Below are positions 1 through 7,065 of a DNA stretch of 18,081 nucleotides, piece by piece (position 1 is the first letter of the stretch; each line of letters opens with the position of its first letter). The notes beneath the pieces were generated by a model. The model saw nothing but the letters and a program-made list of their open reading frames with translations. It was not told where the DNA came from and made no database searches. Made by a program: the position numbers and the translations under genes. The stretch spans positions 1-18,081 of the forward strand of contig CATJUX010000067.1 in the NCBI GenBank assembly GCA_949743895.1. The letters are read 5' to 3'. The DNA comes from JANFXS01 sp022791155 (GTDB taxonomy: Bacteria > Bacillota > Clostridia > Lachnospirales > Anaerotignaceae).

Positions 1-4
1 AATT

Positions 5-28
5 GCAATTTGAAAACCTATACTTTTT
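5..28 (-). repeat. partial inverted copy of the repeat found at the window's right end
   Basis: This 24-base stretch is the reverse complement, with two mismatches, of part of the 67-base repeat at 17778-17844 and 18015-18081 (core TTTGAAAACCTAT). The similarity runs close to the left window edge, so a longer copy may lie outside. It looks like a remnant or end of a dispersed intergenic repeat. No coding capacity is seen. Confidence 0.5.
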
Positions 29-112
29 AGATAGAACAAATTCTTCAGAAATTCCAACATGTCTTTGAAAACACCATTTTTAATACAGATACAATTTTGT
101 CAAAATGAAATA

Positions 113-141
113 TTGATAGAAAAAGTTTTTTTTGATAAAAT
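113..141 (+). promoter_or_regulatory. candidate sigma-A promoter for the ClC gene
   Basis: TTGATA (113-118) and TAAAAT (136-141) are separated by 17 bases. Transcription would start near 148, just ahead of the small leader ORF at 163. This is pattern-based. A TTGACA at 170-175 has no matching -10 box. Confidence 0.4.
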
Positions 142-162
142 ATTATATCAGGTTGGGAGAAA

Positions 163-216
163 ATGGAGTTTGACAGCTTTATTTGGAGAATTTTTTTGGC
201 GGCGTCAGAAGTATAA
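163..216 (+). CDS. possible 17-residue leader peptide upstream of the ClC gene
   Basis: An ATG preceded by a GGGAG ribosome binding site (155-159) opens a short frame, MEFDSFIWRIFLAASEV, that ends at TAA 34 bases before the ClC start. It lies directly downstream of the candidate promoter, so it would be the first frame met by ribosomes on that transcript. It could be a regulatory upstream ORF or a chance frame. Nothing in the peptide (no run of a single amino acid) points to a known attenuation mechanism. Confidence 0.25.
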   Translation: MEFDSFIWRIFLAASEV

Positions 217-250
217 TTGAAATGGGGATTTGTTTTTGGGAGGCTGAATA

Positions 251-1477
251 ATGACAGAGGATTTTTTGGCGTTTCTTAAATGGGTTATTTTGGGGATTTT
301 TTTAGGGGTTTTAATTGGTTTGATTGGCGCGGCGTTCAGCTTTTGTTTGACATGGGTGACGGCTTTCAGGGCTGACAATCATTGGATATACTACTTTTTG
401 CCTTTTGGAGGGGTTTTAATAGTCTGGCTTTACAAAGTTATGGGAAACAGCAACGACAAAGGAACAAATTCGGCCTTGATGGCTGTCAGAACAGGAGAAT
501 GTTTTCACATGATAACAGCACCTCTTGTTTTTGCCGGCACAGTTATAACACATTTGGTTGGCGGTTCTTCGGGCCGTGAGGGTGCGGCGCTTCAAATTGG
601 GGGAAGCATTGGAAACAAAATTGGGCGTTTGATAAACCTTGATGAAAAGGACATTCACACAATAACAATGTGTGGAATGAGCGCGGCTTTTTCCTCTTTG
701 TTTGGAACACCAGTGACAGCCGCTGTCTTTTCAATGGAATTTATAAGCATAGGAATAATGCACTATTCGGCATTTGTGCCGTGCATAGTGTCAGCTGTTA
801 CAGGCAAAATGGTTGCCTCCTATTTTGGAGTTGAGGCCGAGAACATAGCGCTTGTGAATGTTCCAAACATTGAGCCGGAGTTTATATTAAAAGTTACAAT
901 TTTGTCAGCGCTTTGCGCTGCTGTCAGCGTTTTGTTCTGCATGACAATGGAAAATGTTTCAAAATTGTATAAAAAATATTTGAAAAATACATATTTGCGT
1001 GCCGCCGTTGGAGGCGCAATCGTTTTTGTTGCAGTTTGTTTGATGGGAGGCCATAAATATAGCGGTGGCGGAATGGAAATTGTGGAGCGTGCTGTTGAGG
1101 GCGAGGCTTTTGTGTTGGCATTTTTGATAAAAATGATTTTGACGGCGCTCACACTTGGCGCCGGATTCAAGGGCGGCGAAATTGTTCCAACGTTTTTTGT
1201 TGGCGCAACGTTTGGCAATGTGGCAAGCCGCGTCATTGGTCTGTTTCCAGGTTTTGGGGCCGGAATAGGAACGGTTGCAGTGTTTTGTGGTGTGACAAAC
1301 TGTCCTGTTTCTTCTCTTATATTAAGCGTTGAGCTTTTTGGAGCAGAGGGTTTTGTGTTTTTTGCCATAGCATGTGCCGTTGGATATATGTTAAGCGGAT
1401 ATACAGGGTTATACAGCGAACAAAGAATTATGTATTCGAAAACAAAAACACAATATATAAACAAAAAAACTTTGTGA
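251..1477 (+). CDS. ClC-family chloride channel / anion transporter
   Basis: A polytopic membrane protein of 408 residues that moves chloride or a related anion across the cytoplasmic membrane. Three hallmark ClC motifs are visible: GREGAALQ at 108-115, holding the gating glutamate E110; GTPVTAAVFSMEF at 152-164; and GGEIVPTFFVGA at 308-319. Tyr388 in GLYSEQ aligns with the central anion-coordinating tyrosine of E. coli ClC-ec1. There are no C-terminal CBS domains, so this is a minimal bacterial form. By hand alignment, the position of the ClC-ec1 internal proton glutamate (E203) is Phe164, next to Glu163, so channel versus H+-coupled exchange cannot be predicted. Some features recall fluoride-exporting ClC-F proteins, but no fluoride riboswitch is seen. 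The start is fixed by GGGAGG at 238-243. The gene appears monocistronic. Confidence 0.93.
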   Translation: MTEDFLAFLKWVILGIFLGVLIGLIGAAFSFCLTWVTAFRADNHWIYYFLPFGGVLIVWLYKVMGNSNDKGTNSALMAVRTGECFHMITAPLVFAGTVITHLVGGSSGREGAALQIGGSIGNKIGRLINLDEKDIHTITMCGMSAAFSSLFGTPVTAAVFSMEFISIGIMHYSAFVPCIVSAVTGKMVASYFGVEAENIALVNVPNIEPEFILKVTILSALCAAVSVLFCMTMENVSKLYKKYLKNTYLRAAVGGAIVFVAVCLMGGHKYSGGGMEIVERAVEGEAFVLAFLIKMILTALTLGAGFKGGEIVPTFFVGATFGNVASRVIGLFPGFGAGIGTVAVFCGVTNCPVSSLILSVELFGAEGFVFFAIACAVGYMLSGYTGLYSEQRIMYSKTKTQYINKKTL

Positions 1478-1492
1478 TATAAAATGGTTTTT

Positions 1493-1508
1493 AAGAACAT
1501 ATGTTCTT
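1493..1508. promoter_or_regulatory. perfect palindrome matching the Gram-positive LexA (SOS) box core
   Basis: AAGAACATATGTTCTT is a perfect 16-base palindrome containing GAAC-N4-GTTC, the core of the Bacillus/Clostridium LexA (DinR) operator. It sits 15 bases after the ClC stop. A weak promoter, TTGCTT (1507-1512) with AATAAT (1531-1536), overlaps its right edge and points toward the DUF402-radC cluster. It has no loop and no T-run, so it does not look like a terminator. Binding by LexA is inferred from the motif alone. Confidence 0.45.
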
Positions 1509-1743
1509 GCTTCAAAAATTTATAGCTTCAAATAATTTCTATGATGTCAATGAAGTTTGTGATGAAATGCGGCTGTGGCGCATAAAAGCCCACAGGATTG
1601 AAACTGCAAACATGCAGCAATCATTTTTATTTGAAAAAACAGTCTTTTTTCTTGAAGAAAATATGAATGTATATTATCATATAAATACAGATGTATGTGC
1701 TTGACTTATCACGGTTTTGCCATAGAGTGGTTGGAGGTGGCTT

Positions 1744-2220
1744 ATGAAGGATATTAAACTTTACAGAAAGCGTTTTATACCATATGAAAAAGTGCTTCTG
1801 AAAGATGATATAATTGAAAAAGCCGATGATAATTTGATAATAACGCGTTGGAAAACTCTTAAGCCCAGAAAAGATTTTGCGTGCGGAATTTCTTTTTACT
1901 ATCTCAAAAAAGGCTATAAAGTGAGCAAATTTTTGGATGAAAATGGAAATTTGGTGTACTATTATTGTGACATAATTGATGTTTCATATGATGAGGCGGA
2001 AAACAGCTATGTTTTTTCTGATCTGCTGGCCGACGTCATTGTTTATGAGAATGGTTTTGTTAAAGTTGTTGATGTTGAGGAGATTGCAGATGCGCTTGAC
2101 GCTGGGCTTATTGACTGTTTTACAGCTAAAAGTGCGCTTAGAAAGCTGGCACGTTTGCTCCACGTTATATATGAAAAAGGAGTGTGCCACCTTGCTGAGC
2201 AGAACGGAGGCGTTGAGTGA
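1744..2220 (+). CDS. DUF402 family protein, putative nucleotide phosphatase
   Basis: A soluble protein of 158 residues whose middle and C-terminal parts fit DUF402. The family signature is seen as the strand pair ending YYYCDI (72-77) and DLLADVIVYENG (93-104), which supply conserved acidic residues, followed by a helical tail (111-150). Characterised DUF402 relatives are nucleoside tri/diphosphatases (S. aureus Ntdp) or the FomD hydrolase. The substrate here is unknown. A strong GGAGGTGG ribosome binding site (1733-1740) sets the start. It is translationally coupled to the radC gene: its TGA overlaps the next ATG by one base. The 266-base stretch upstream holds the LexA-like palindrome but no convincing gene. 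Confidence 0.75.
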   Translation: MKDIKLYRKRFIPYEKVLLKDDIIEKADDNLIITRWKTLKPRKDFACGISFYYLKKGYKVSKFLDENGNLVYYYCDIIDVSYDEAENSYVFSDLLADVIVYENGFVKVVDVEEIADALDAGLIDCFTAKSALRKLARLLHVIYEKGVCHLAEQNGGVE

Positions 2221-2906
2221 TGGCTTCCGTTCATGATGGGCACAGACAGAGAATGCGGGAACGGTTTATCAGTGAAGGCCCAAAAAATTTTCAAACTCAT
2301 GAATTGTTAGAAATGGTTTTATATTACACCGATAGAAGAAAAAACACGAATGTTGACGCACACAGACTGCTTGATGAATATGGAACTTTGTCGGCGCTTT
2401 TTGAGGCAGATGCATTGGACATTAAAAGAAGATGCAATGTCAATGAATCAACGGCACTGTTTTTTGGGCTCATGTGTGAGATATTAAGGCGTTATGATGG
2501 CGACAGATGGAAAGTTAAAATGCTTATTGACAGCAGTGATATAGCTGGGGAATATGCGAAATATCTGCTTAGCAATGAAAAACGGGAATGTTTCTATTTG
2601 ATATGCCTTGATTCACAGAGCCGGCTTTTGGGAACAGCGCTTATAAGCATGGGAACCATAAATGAAACTCATGTTTACACAAGAAGCATTGTTGAAGCCG
2701 CGCTGAAATATAACTCAAGAAGTGTCATTATGGCTCACAATCATCCTGGTGGAAGCATAATTCCAACGTCAAGCGATGTTGAAACAACAGTGAACATAAT
2801 AAAGGTTTTGAACATGATTGATATTTATGTTGCCGATCATATAGTGGTTGCTGGAAATGAATATTTAAGCATGTCTGACAAAAGTTTGGTTAAAAATAAG
2901 ATTTGA
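2220..2906 (+). CDS. radC: RadC family JAB/MPN-domain protein
   Basis: A 228-residue protein with a helical, helix-hairpin-helix-like N-terminus (about 1-95: HDGHRQRMRERF, then HELLEMVLYYTDRRKNTN) and a C-terminal RadC/JAB domain (about 100-228). The domain carries the metal-binding signature HNHPGG (173-178) and a distal Asp186 in TSSD. RadC proteins are named for DNA repair, but that role was withdrawn for E. coli and the biochemical function remains unclear. The JAMM motif predicts a zinc-dependent hydrolase fold. I chose the ATG at 2220 over the overlapping GTG at 2217 because GGAGG (2206-2210) is nine bases from it. The start overlaps the stop of the DUF402 gene, so the two are probably co-translated. 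Confidence 0.9.
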   Translation: MASVHDGHRQRMRERFISEGPKNFQTHELLEMVLYYTDRRKNTNVDAHRLLDEYGTLSALFEADALDIKRRCNVNESTALFFGLMCEILRRYDGDRWKVKMLIDSSDIAGEYAKYLLSNEKRECFYLICLDSQSRLLGTALISMGTINETHVYTRSIVEAALKYNSRSVIMAHNHPGGSIIPTSSDVETTVNIIKVLNMIDIYVADHIVVAGNEYLSMSDKSLVKNKI

Positions 2907-2943
2907 CGGCTTAAATTTAGAATTTTTGAAAGGAGATTTTTAT

Positions 2944-3165
2944 ATGCATAAAAAATTATATAGAATCAAAGAAGGAAGAAAGATTTCAGGTGTGTGCCTT
3001 GGGTTTGCGGAATATTTTAACATTGATGCCACTATAGTCAGGCTGCTTTGGTTCATACTCACGTTTATGACAAGTTTTTTCCCAGGGATAATAGTGTATG
3101 TGGTTTGTGTTTTTGTGATTCCGGAAGAACCGGGATATATTGATGGAAGTTATATAGAGAAATGA
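2944..3165 (+). CDS. small PspC-domain membrane protein
   Basis: A 73-residue protein that is almost entirely one PspC domain: the conserved block KISGVCLGFAEYFNIDAT (13-30), then VRLLWFILTF and a hydrophobic segment (about 33-60), ending in a short acidic tail. PspC proteins are inner-membrane partners or sensors of the phage-shock envelope-stress response, and stand-alone short forms are common in Firmicutes. No PspA is present in the window. The ATG at 2944 follows an AGGAG site (2932-2936). A longer reading from TTG at 2926 would run through that site and is rejected. It lies 37 bases after radC and just before a terminator, so it is likely the last gene of this cluster. Confidence 0.88.
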   Translation: MHKKLYRIKEGRKISGVCLGFAEYFNIDATIVRLLWFILTFMTSFFPGIIVYVVCVFVIPEEPGYIDGSYIEK

Positions 3166-3186
3166 ATTGATTTGAGGCAAAAATGT

Positions 3187-3223
3187 CGCCGGAAAACTTT
3201 TTGGTTTCCGGCGGTGTTTTTTT
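3187..3223. terminator. bidirectional intrinsic terminator between converging genes
   Basis: A perfect 9-bp stem, CGCCGGAAA (3187-3195) with TTTCCGGCG (3205-3213), has a 9-base loop. A T-run follows on the plus strand (3217-3223) and a shorter ATTTTTG follows on the minus strand. It would end the radC-PspC transcript and, less strongly, the CobD-like gene's transcript from the other side. Confidence 0.85.
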
Positions 3224-4328
3224 AGTCTTCAATCAATTTTTTGAGCTCGGCAATTAAAGAGGCATTTTGGTTGGGCATAAGGATGCAAAAGCGCAAATAT
3301 GTGTTGTCAAGAAAAGTGAATGTTTCGGCATCTCTGATGAGATATTTTTTTTGAATCAGATTTTCGAATATGGCATCAGAGGTTATTTTCTCTGTCAGCA
3401 GTTTCAGAAGTATGAAGTTTGAGCTTGAGCTATAGGCTTTCAGGTTTTTCCATGTTTTAAATTCTCTTAGAGCCTTTGACCTTTCTTCTGATATGAGCTT
3501 TTTTGTTTTTTCAATAAATTCGTTGTCGCCAAAAAGTCTTTCACCAGCGAATGAGGCAAGGGAGTTTACACTCCATGGGTCTTGATTTTCACTGATCAGT
3601 TTGTGAAAAGCGGGGCTTGACGTTATGCCATAGCCAAGGCGAAGCCCGGGTGCTGCAAAGAATTTTGACACGCCTCGTATAACAAAAATGTTGTCATATA
3701 CATCTGTAAGCGGAATTGAGCATATATTTTCTATGTTGTCGCTGAACTCAATGTATGTTTCATCAATCATCACAGAGATTCCGCGTTCTTTGCAGTGGCT
3801 GAGCACTGTTTCCATTTCGCCTGACGTCATTGCCGTTCCTGTTGGGTTGTTGGGGTTGCATGCTATGAACAGGTCAACTTCTTTTGTTAAAGCGGCAAGA
3901 AGGCTTGGCATGTCTATGACAAAATTGTTCTGTTCTTTCAACGGAAAATATGAAAACGAACTTCCGCATTTTTTGAGACCATTTTCATATTCAGAATATG
4001 CCGGGCCGAGTATCACTGCGTTTTTGGCGTTTGATGATTTTATAAAAACGGATATAAGCTCGGTTGAACCGTTGCCAACAAATATGTTTTTTGGATTTGC
4101 GCCTGTGTATGCGGCAATGCTTTCTTTGAGTGCTTTATAGCTTTTATCAGGATAGGTTGAGACTATGTCAATGTTTTCGGCGAGTTCTTTTTTGACTTTT
4201 GGCGGAAAGCCCAAAGGGTTTATATTTCCGCTGAAGTCTAAAATTTCTTTTTTTGGTATGCCATATTTTCTTTCGATGGCATCCAAGTCACCGCCATGCT
4301 GATGAGTCAAATTTTTAATATCACCCAT
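3222..4328 (-). CDS. PLP-dependent aminotransferase/decarboxylase, CobD/HisC-like
   Basis: A fold-type I PLP enzyme of 368 residues. It shows NPNNPTGT (158-165), the cofactor-binding DETYIEF (189-195), the Schiff-base lysine K222 in GVSKFF, the phosphate-binding GLRLGY (228-233) and R346 near the C-terminus. The opening HGGDLDAIERKYG and DFSGNINPLGFP are typical of CobD, the L-threonine-O-3-phosphate decarboxylase that makes the aminopropanol arm of cobalamin, more than of HisC (histidinol-phosphate aminotransferase). No cobalamin or histidine genes are in the window, so the substrate is open. It is probably co-transcribed with the 503-residue gene that ends 15 bases upstream. Its AAAGG ribosome binding site overlaps that gene's stop. 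Confidence 0.85.
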   Translation of the reverse strand: MGDIKNLTHQHGGDLDAIERKYGIPKKEILDFSGNINPLGFPPKVKKELAENIDIVSTYPDKSYKALKESIAAYTGANPKNIFVGNGSTELISVFIKSSNAKNAVILGPAYSEYENGLKKCGSSFSYFPLKEQNNFVIDMPSLLAALTKEVDLFIACNPNNPTGTAMTSGEMETVLSHCKERGISVMIDETYIEFSDNIENICSIPLTDVYDNIFVIRGVSKFFAAPGLRLGYGITSSPAFHKLISENQDPWSVNSLASFAGERLFGDNEFIEKTKKLISEERSKALREFKTWKNLKAYSSSSNFILLKLLTEKITSDAIFENLIQKKYLIRDAETFTFLDNTYLRFCILMPNQNASLIAELKKLIED

Positions 4329-4343
4329 ATTATCACGAACCTT

Positions 4344-5855
4344 TCAAATTTCTTCTCTTTCTTCAAGTGTTATGTTGCGGCTTTGTCTTATAAGCCGGGG
4401 ATAAACCGCCAAGCTGTGGCTGCTGGTTATATTAAAAAGGCTCAGAACCAAATCTTGGGTTCTGTCGAGCGGGTTTGACAAAATCAAGTTGTTTGTTTTC
4501 CAGTCAAGCCCGGTTATGAGAAACTTTGAGGGCGTGTTTACTCTCACGCCTGTTTCCAGAGCGCCTTTTTTGTTGACAATTGAATATGAAATTTTATTGC
4601 TGTAATCAAGCGCAAAGAATGTTATTATACTTATATATATATCCTCTAATGAGACAGTTTCAAAAAACTCTATGATTTTCCAATGGTCTTTATGTTTTTT
4701 ATAGCTCACTTTTATGGCATATATATTTTTGTCACATGTTTTTGACTCGGGTGTCTTTTTTGATTTCAAATATGACACAATCAAAGCCAATATCTGCTCA
4801 TTGTTGAATGAGCTTTTGGGGTCAAAAAATGCGGAGTTTTTGTTTTCGGTTTCAAAAACTTTTTTTCCGTTTTCAGTGAGGCAGAAAAAGTTGCATGGCG
4901 AAAAAATTTCTTCTGAAATGTCACAGCCTGTCAGCAAGAATGGGCGGACAATGTCAGCTTCAGCCTTGAAGTTATATTTCAGTGTGTAAAGCGGCGTGAA
5001 CAGTTTGAGGTATATTCCCAAAGGGGCAAAAAGCCACTTTGAAAGCGCGGCGCCAATGAAATAGGCCGAAGCCATAATCATTTCACTTTCTTCTGAAGCG
5101 GGGAAATCTTCTTCAGCGGCGGACATCAACGTTTCAGCGCTATAGCCAAAACGTTCAAACACAATCTGCAAAAAATCGTCTGTCGATGTGGAAGTTTTCA
5201 AAAATGAAATGACTGTTTTTGAATCTATCAAAAAATGGCCCACATTTGTTTCGTGGCAAAATTTGCTCACAAAAATGTCAATTGCCATATGCGTCAGCTG
5301 TTTTAATATGACGATGTTGCTGTTTGAAAAAAACTCATGACAAAGTTTCTCGTCTGTTTGATATTTGTTTGTGTTGATTGAGGACATGGGCTTTATGAGG
5401 CCGAGGCTTTTGGCCATTATGAACATATATTCCCAATAATATCTGTCGGCACGGGATAATTTTTCAGAAATTTCTGGCGGAACTTCCATTTGTTTGAAAA
5501 AAGACGCGGCCGGAGAAAAATAGTCACAAAAAAGTTTCAAATCAGAAATGAAACTGTTTTTGTTTGCTGTGTCAGAAATTGTTTGAAAAAACAGGGCGCC
5601 TTTTTTGATTGTTGGGCACACACGAAAAACAGCACAGTTTTTGTTTTTTGTTAATGAGGATATTGTGCTTGCGGGCGAGAAAATTGAATTGTCAAAAAAT
5701 GATGAAAAATACCATTTGTCAAATATCACAGGAAGTATTTTCGCAAATTCTCTTTTTTCGGCGACTGTGAAATCAGAAATTGCTTTTTTATATGATGATA
5801 TAAAGCTGTTGGAAATCAATTCCAATATGCCTTTGTTGTCAATTTTGTTTTCCAT
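4344..5855 (-). CDS. uncharacterised 503-residue protein
   Basis: I do not recognise this protein with confidence. It is soluble-looking, rich in Phe, Ser and Lys, without a signal peptide or clear membrane segments. A long helical N-terminal part (1-300) is followed by a winged-helix-like piece near 305-335 (FFCLTENGKKVF). A segment at about 378-425 (YAIKVSYKKHKDHWKIIEFF, then SLEDIYISIITFFALDYSNK) loosely resembles the start of the plasmid pRiA4b ORF-3-like domain. That similarity is weak and is a hypothesis only. The start at MENKID is chosen because AGGAG sits six bases upstream; an upstream in-frame start has no such site. It is the first gene of a two-gene minus-strand unit with the CobD-like enzyme. 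Confidence 0.8.
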   Translation of the reverse strand: MENKIDNKGILELISNSFISSYKKAISDFTVAEKREFAKILPVIFDKWYFSSFFDNSIFSPASTISSLTKNKNCAVFRVCPTIKKGALFFQTISDTANKNSFISDLKLFCDYFSPAASFFKQMEVPPEISEKLSRADRYYWEYMFIMAKSLGLIKPMSSINTNKYQTDEKLCHEFFSNSNIVILKQLTHMAIDIFVSKFCHETNVGHFLIDSKTVISFLKTSTSTDDFLQIVFERFGYSAETLMSAAEEDFPASEESEMIMASAYFIGAALSKWLFAPLGIYLKLFTPLYTLKYNFKAEADIVRPFLLTGCDISEEIFSPCNFFCLTENGKKVFETENKNSAFFDPKSSFNNEQILALIVSYLKSKKTPESKTCDKNIYAIKVSYKKHKDHWKIIEFFETVSLEDIYISIITFFALDYSNKISYSIVNKKGALETGVRVNTPSKFLITGLDWKTNNLILSNPLDRTQDLVLSLFNITSSHSLAVYPRLIRQSRNITLEEREEI

Positions 5856-5883
5856 ATTATTCTCCTTATAACAAATCACTATT

Positions 5884-5911
5884 ATTTTAACAGAAAATGA
5901 GCATTTTACAA
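5884..5911 (-). promoter_or_regulatory. candidate promoter for the minus-strand pair
   Basis: Read on the minus strand: TTGTAA (-35, plus-strand 5906-5911), a 16-base spacer, then TAAAAT (-10, plus-strand 5884-5889). The start of transcription would fall about 20-25 bases before the ATG of the 503-residue gene, and the AGGAG site lies between. Confidence 0.5.
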
Positions 5912-6016
5912 GGGAAAAGCGAATTTTAACACATAAGTTTTGTCACTTTGGAAAGTTATGGCAGAGGATTTTTGCGGCAGATATATGCCAACAATTTTAA
6001 GATTTTGGAGGTAGAC

Positions 6017-6673
6017 ATGAAAGGTTTGATTTTTGATGTTGATGGAACAATTGCCGACTCAATGTGGGTTTGGCTGAAAGCAGATTCAGATGCTGTGAAA
6101 AAGTATGGCTATGAAATTGATGATGAATATAAAAAACATGCGTCAAGACTGAACAACAGGCAATGCGTTGAATATATAATTGAGAGATATAAACTTGACG
6201 TTGACGTTGAAACATTGGCTGATGAAATAAACAGTGCGGCATTTGAGCAATATCGCAAAAATGTGCAGCTGAAAGAGGGTGCTGCACAGTTCATAAAAGA
6301 AATGAAAAAAAGAGGACACAAACTGGCTGTGGCCACATCATGTCTTCGCCCAATGTGTGAGCATTTGTTGAAAAGCAAAGGGATTTTTGAATGTTTTGAC
6401 GGAATTGTATATTCTGATGAATTTGGCAAAAACAAACTAAGCCCTGACATTTATATTGAGGCCGCAAGAATAATAAACGAAAAACCTGAAAATTGTGTCG
6501 TTTTTGAGGATATTCCGTCGGCGGCACAAAGCGCTGTCAACGCTGGAATGAAGGTTGTTGGGATATATGATGAATTTTCAAAAGAACATGAAGAATTGAT
6601 GAAAAAAATATGTCATGTATACATAAAGAGTTTTCATGAGTTTTGCACAAAAATTAACATATTGGGTCAATGA
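6017..6673 (+). CDS. HAD-superfamily hydrolase (beta-phosphoglucomutase-like phosphatase)
   Basis: A 218-residue subfamily IA HAD enzyme with all four motifs: DVDGT (7-11; nucleophile D7 and acid/base D9), ATSC (106-109; motif II Thr/Ser), K140 in KLSPDIY (motif III), and FEDIPSA (163-169; motif IV metal-binding acidics). A four-helix cap lies between motifs I and II (about 16-85), as in the phosphatase/phosphoglucomutase group. The substrate is probably a sugar phosphate or another small phosphate ester and cannot be told from sequence. The ATG at 6017 follows GGAGG (6007-6011); a longer frame opening at 5948 adds 23 unconserved residues and is rejected. It is transcribed divergently from the 503-residue gene and stands alone. 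No clear terminator hairpin follows. Confidence 0.9.
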   Translation: MKGLIFDVDGTIADSMWVWLKADSDAVKKYGYEIDDEYKKHASRLNNRQCVEYIIERYKLDVDVETLADEINSAAFEQYRKNVQLKEGAAQFIKEMKKRGHKLAVATSCLRPMCEHLLKSKGIFECFDGIVYSDEFGKNKLSPDIYIEAARIINEKPENCVVFEDIPSAAQSAVNAGMKVVGIYDEFSKEHEELMKKICHVYIKSFHEFCTKINILGQ

Positions 6674-6763
6674 ATTGTATGGCTTTATGTCTAATATGAC
6701 TCCAATTATAAACTTTATTTTAACAATTATGAAATTTTCGGTTAATTTTTGTTTATATTGATC

Positions 6764-6792
6764 TTGCAAATAGAATGTGTTTAGTGTAGAAT
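6764..6792 (+). promoter_or_regulatory. candidate promoter for the TRAP transporter operon
   Basis: TTGCAA (6764-6769), a 17-base spacer and TAGAAT (6787-6792). This is the best-spaced sigma-A-like pair in the region, but it is some 270 bases from the gene. Confidence 0.35.
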
Positions 6793-6823
6793 AACTATAT
6801 AAATTGCAAAGAGGAAAATAATT

Positions 6824-6853
6824 ACTACTTTCGTAACCAAAACGAAAAATAGT
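6824..6853. promoter_or_regulatory. inverted repeat, possible operator just downstream of the TRAP promoter
   Basis: ACTACTTTCGT (6824-6834) and ACGAAAAATAGT (6842-6853) form two matching arms, 6 bp plus 4 bp broken by a small internal loop, around a 7-base centre. It lies about 25 bases past the predicted transcription start, where a repressor could block elongation. It could equally be a weak RNA hairpin. Confidence 0.25.
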
Positions 6854-7065
6854 GGTTTGCAAGCAGCTTTGCGGTTTTGAAAACTGTTTATTTATTTGCT
6901 TGGGAGGTCATGCGGCTATATTGTAGGGTTGACAATAATATTGGCATTGCTTTTCACAAAATTTTTAGACAGTTTAATTTTATGCCGGGATTTCTGTTAT
7001 GAGGGTATCAGTTTTCACGGTGCGCTTCAAAGAGGATAATAATTTATTTATGTAGGAGGTTTTTT

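Larger units (their letters stand above)
6674..7065. other. 392-base intergenic region upstream of the TRAP operon
   Basis: AT-rich leader DNA containing a candidate promoter (6764-6792), an inverted repeat (6824-6853), and three copies of the palindromic hexamer TTGCAA (6764, 6804, 6857). A 30-codon frame at 6910-7002 has GGGAGG only two bases before its ATG, too close for normal initiation, so I do not call it a gene. A TTGACA at 6929-6934 has no matching -10 box. The leader would be about 265 bases if the promoter call is right, long enough for regulation, but I recognise no riboswitch class in it. Confidence 0.5.

Noticed and set aside
1..250. Fluoride riboswitch upstream of the ClC gene
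   Set aside because: ClC-F genes often carry one, but the conserved GATGG-type 5' segment and the later CTGATGG-type segment of that class are not seen here.
820..1515. 231-codon frame on the minus strand
   Set aside because: It is fully antisense to the well-supported ClC gene, has a composition typical of a shadow frame, and no ribosome binding site.
1501..1704. 67-codon open frame after the ClC gene
   Set aside because: Its ATG lies inside the palindrome, no ribosome binding site precedes it or its internal methionines, and the translation resembles no family.
6929..6934. TTGACA as the dctP promoter -35 box
   Set aside because: No TATAAT-like sequence lies 16-18 bases downstream, and sigma-54 spacing (GG-N10-GC) does not fit either.
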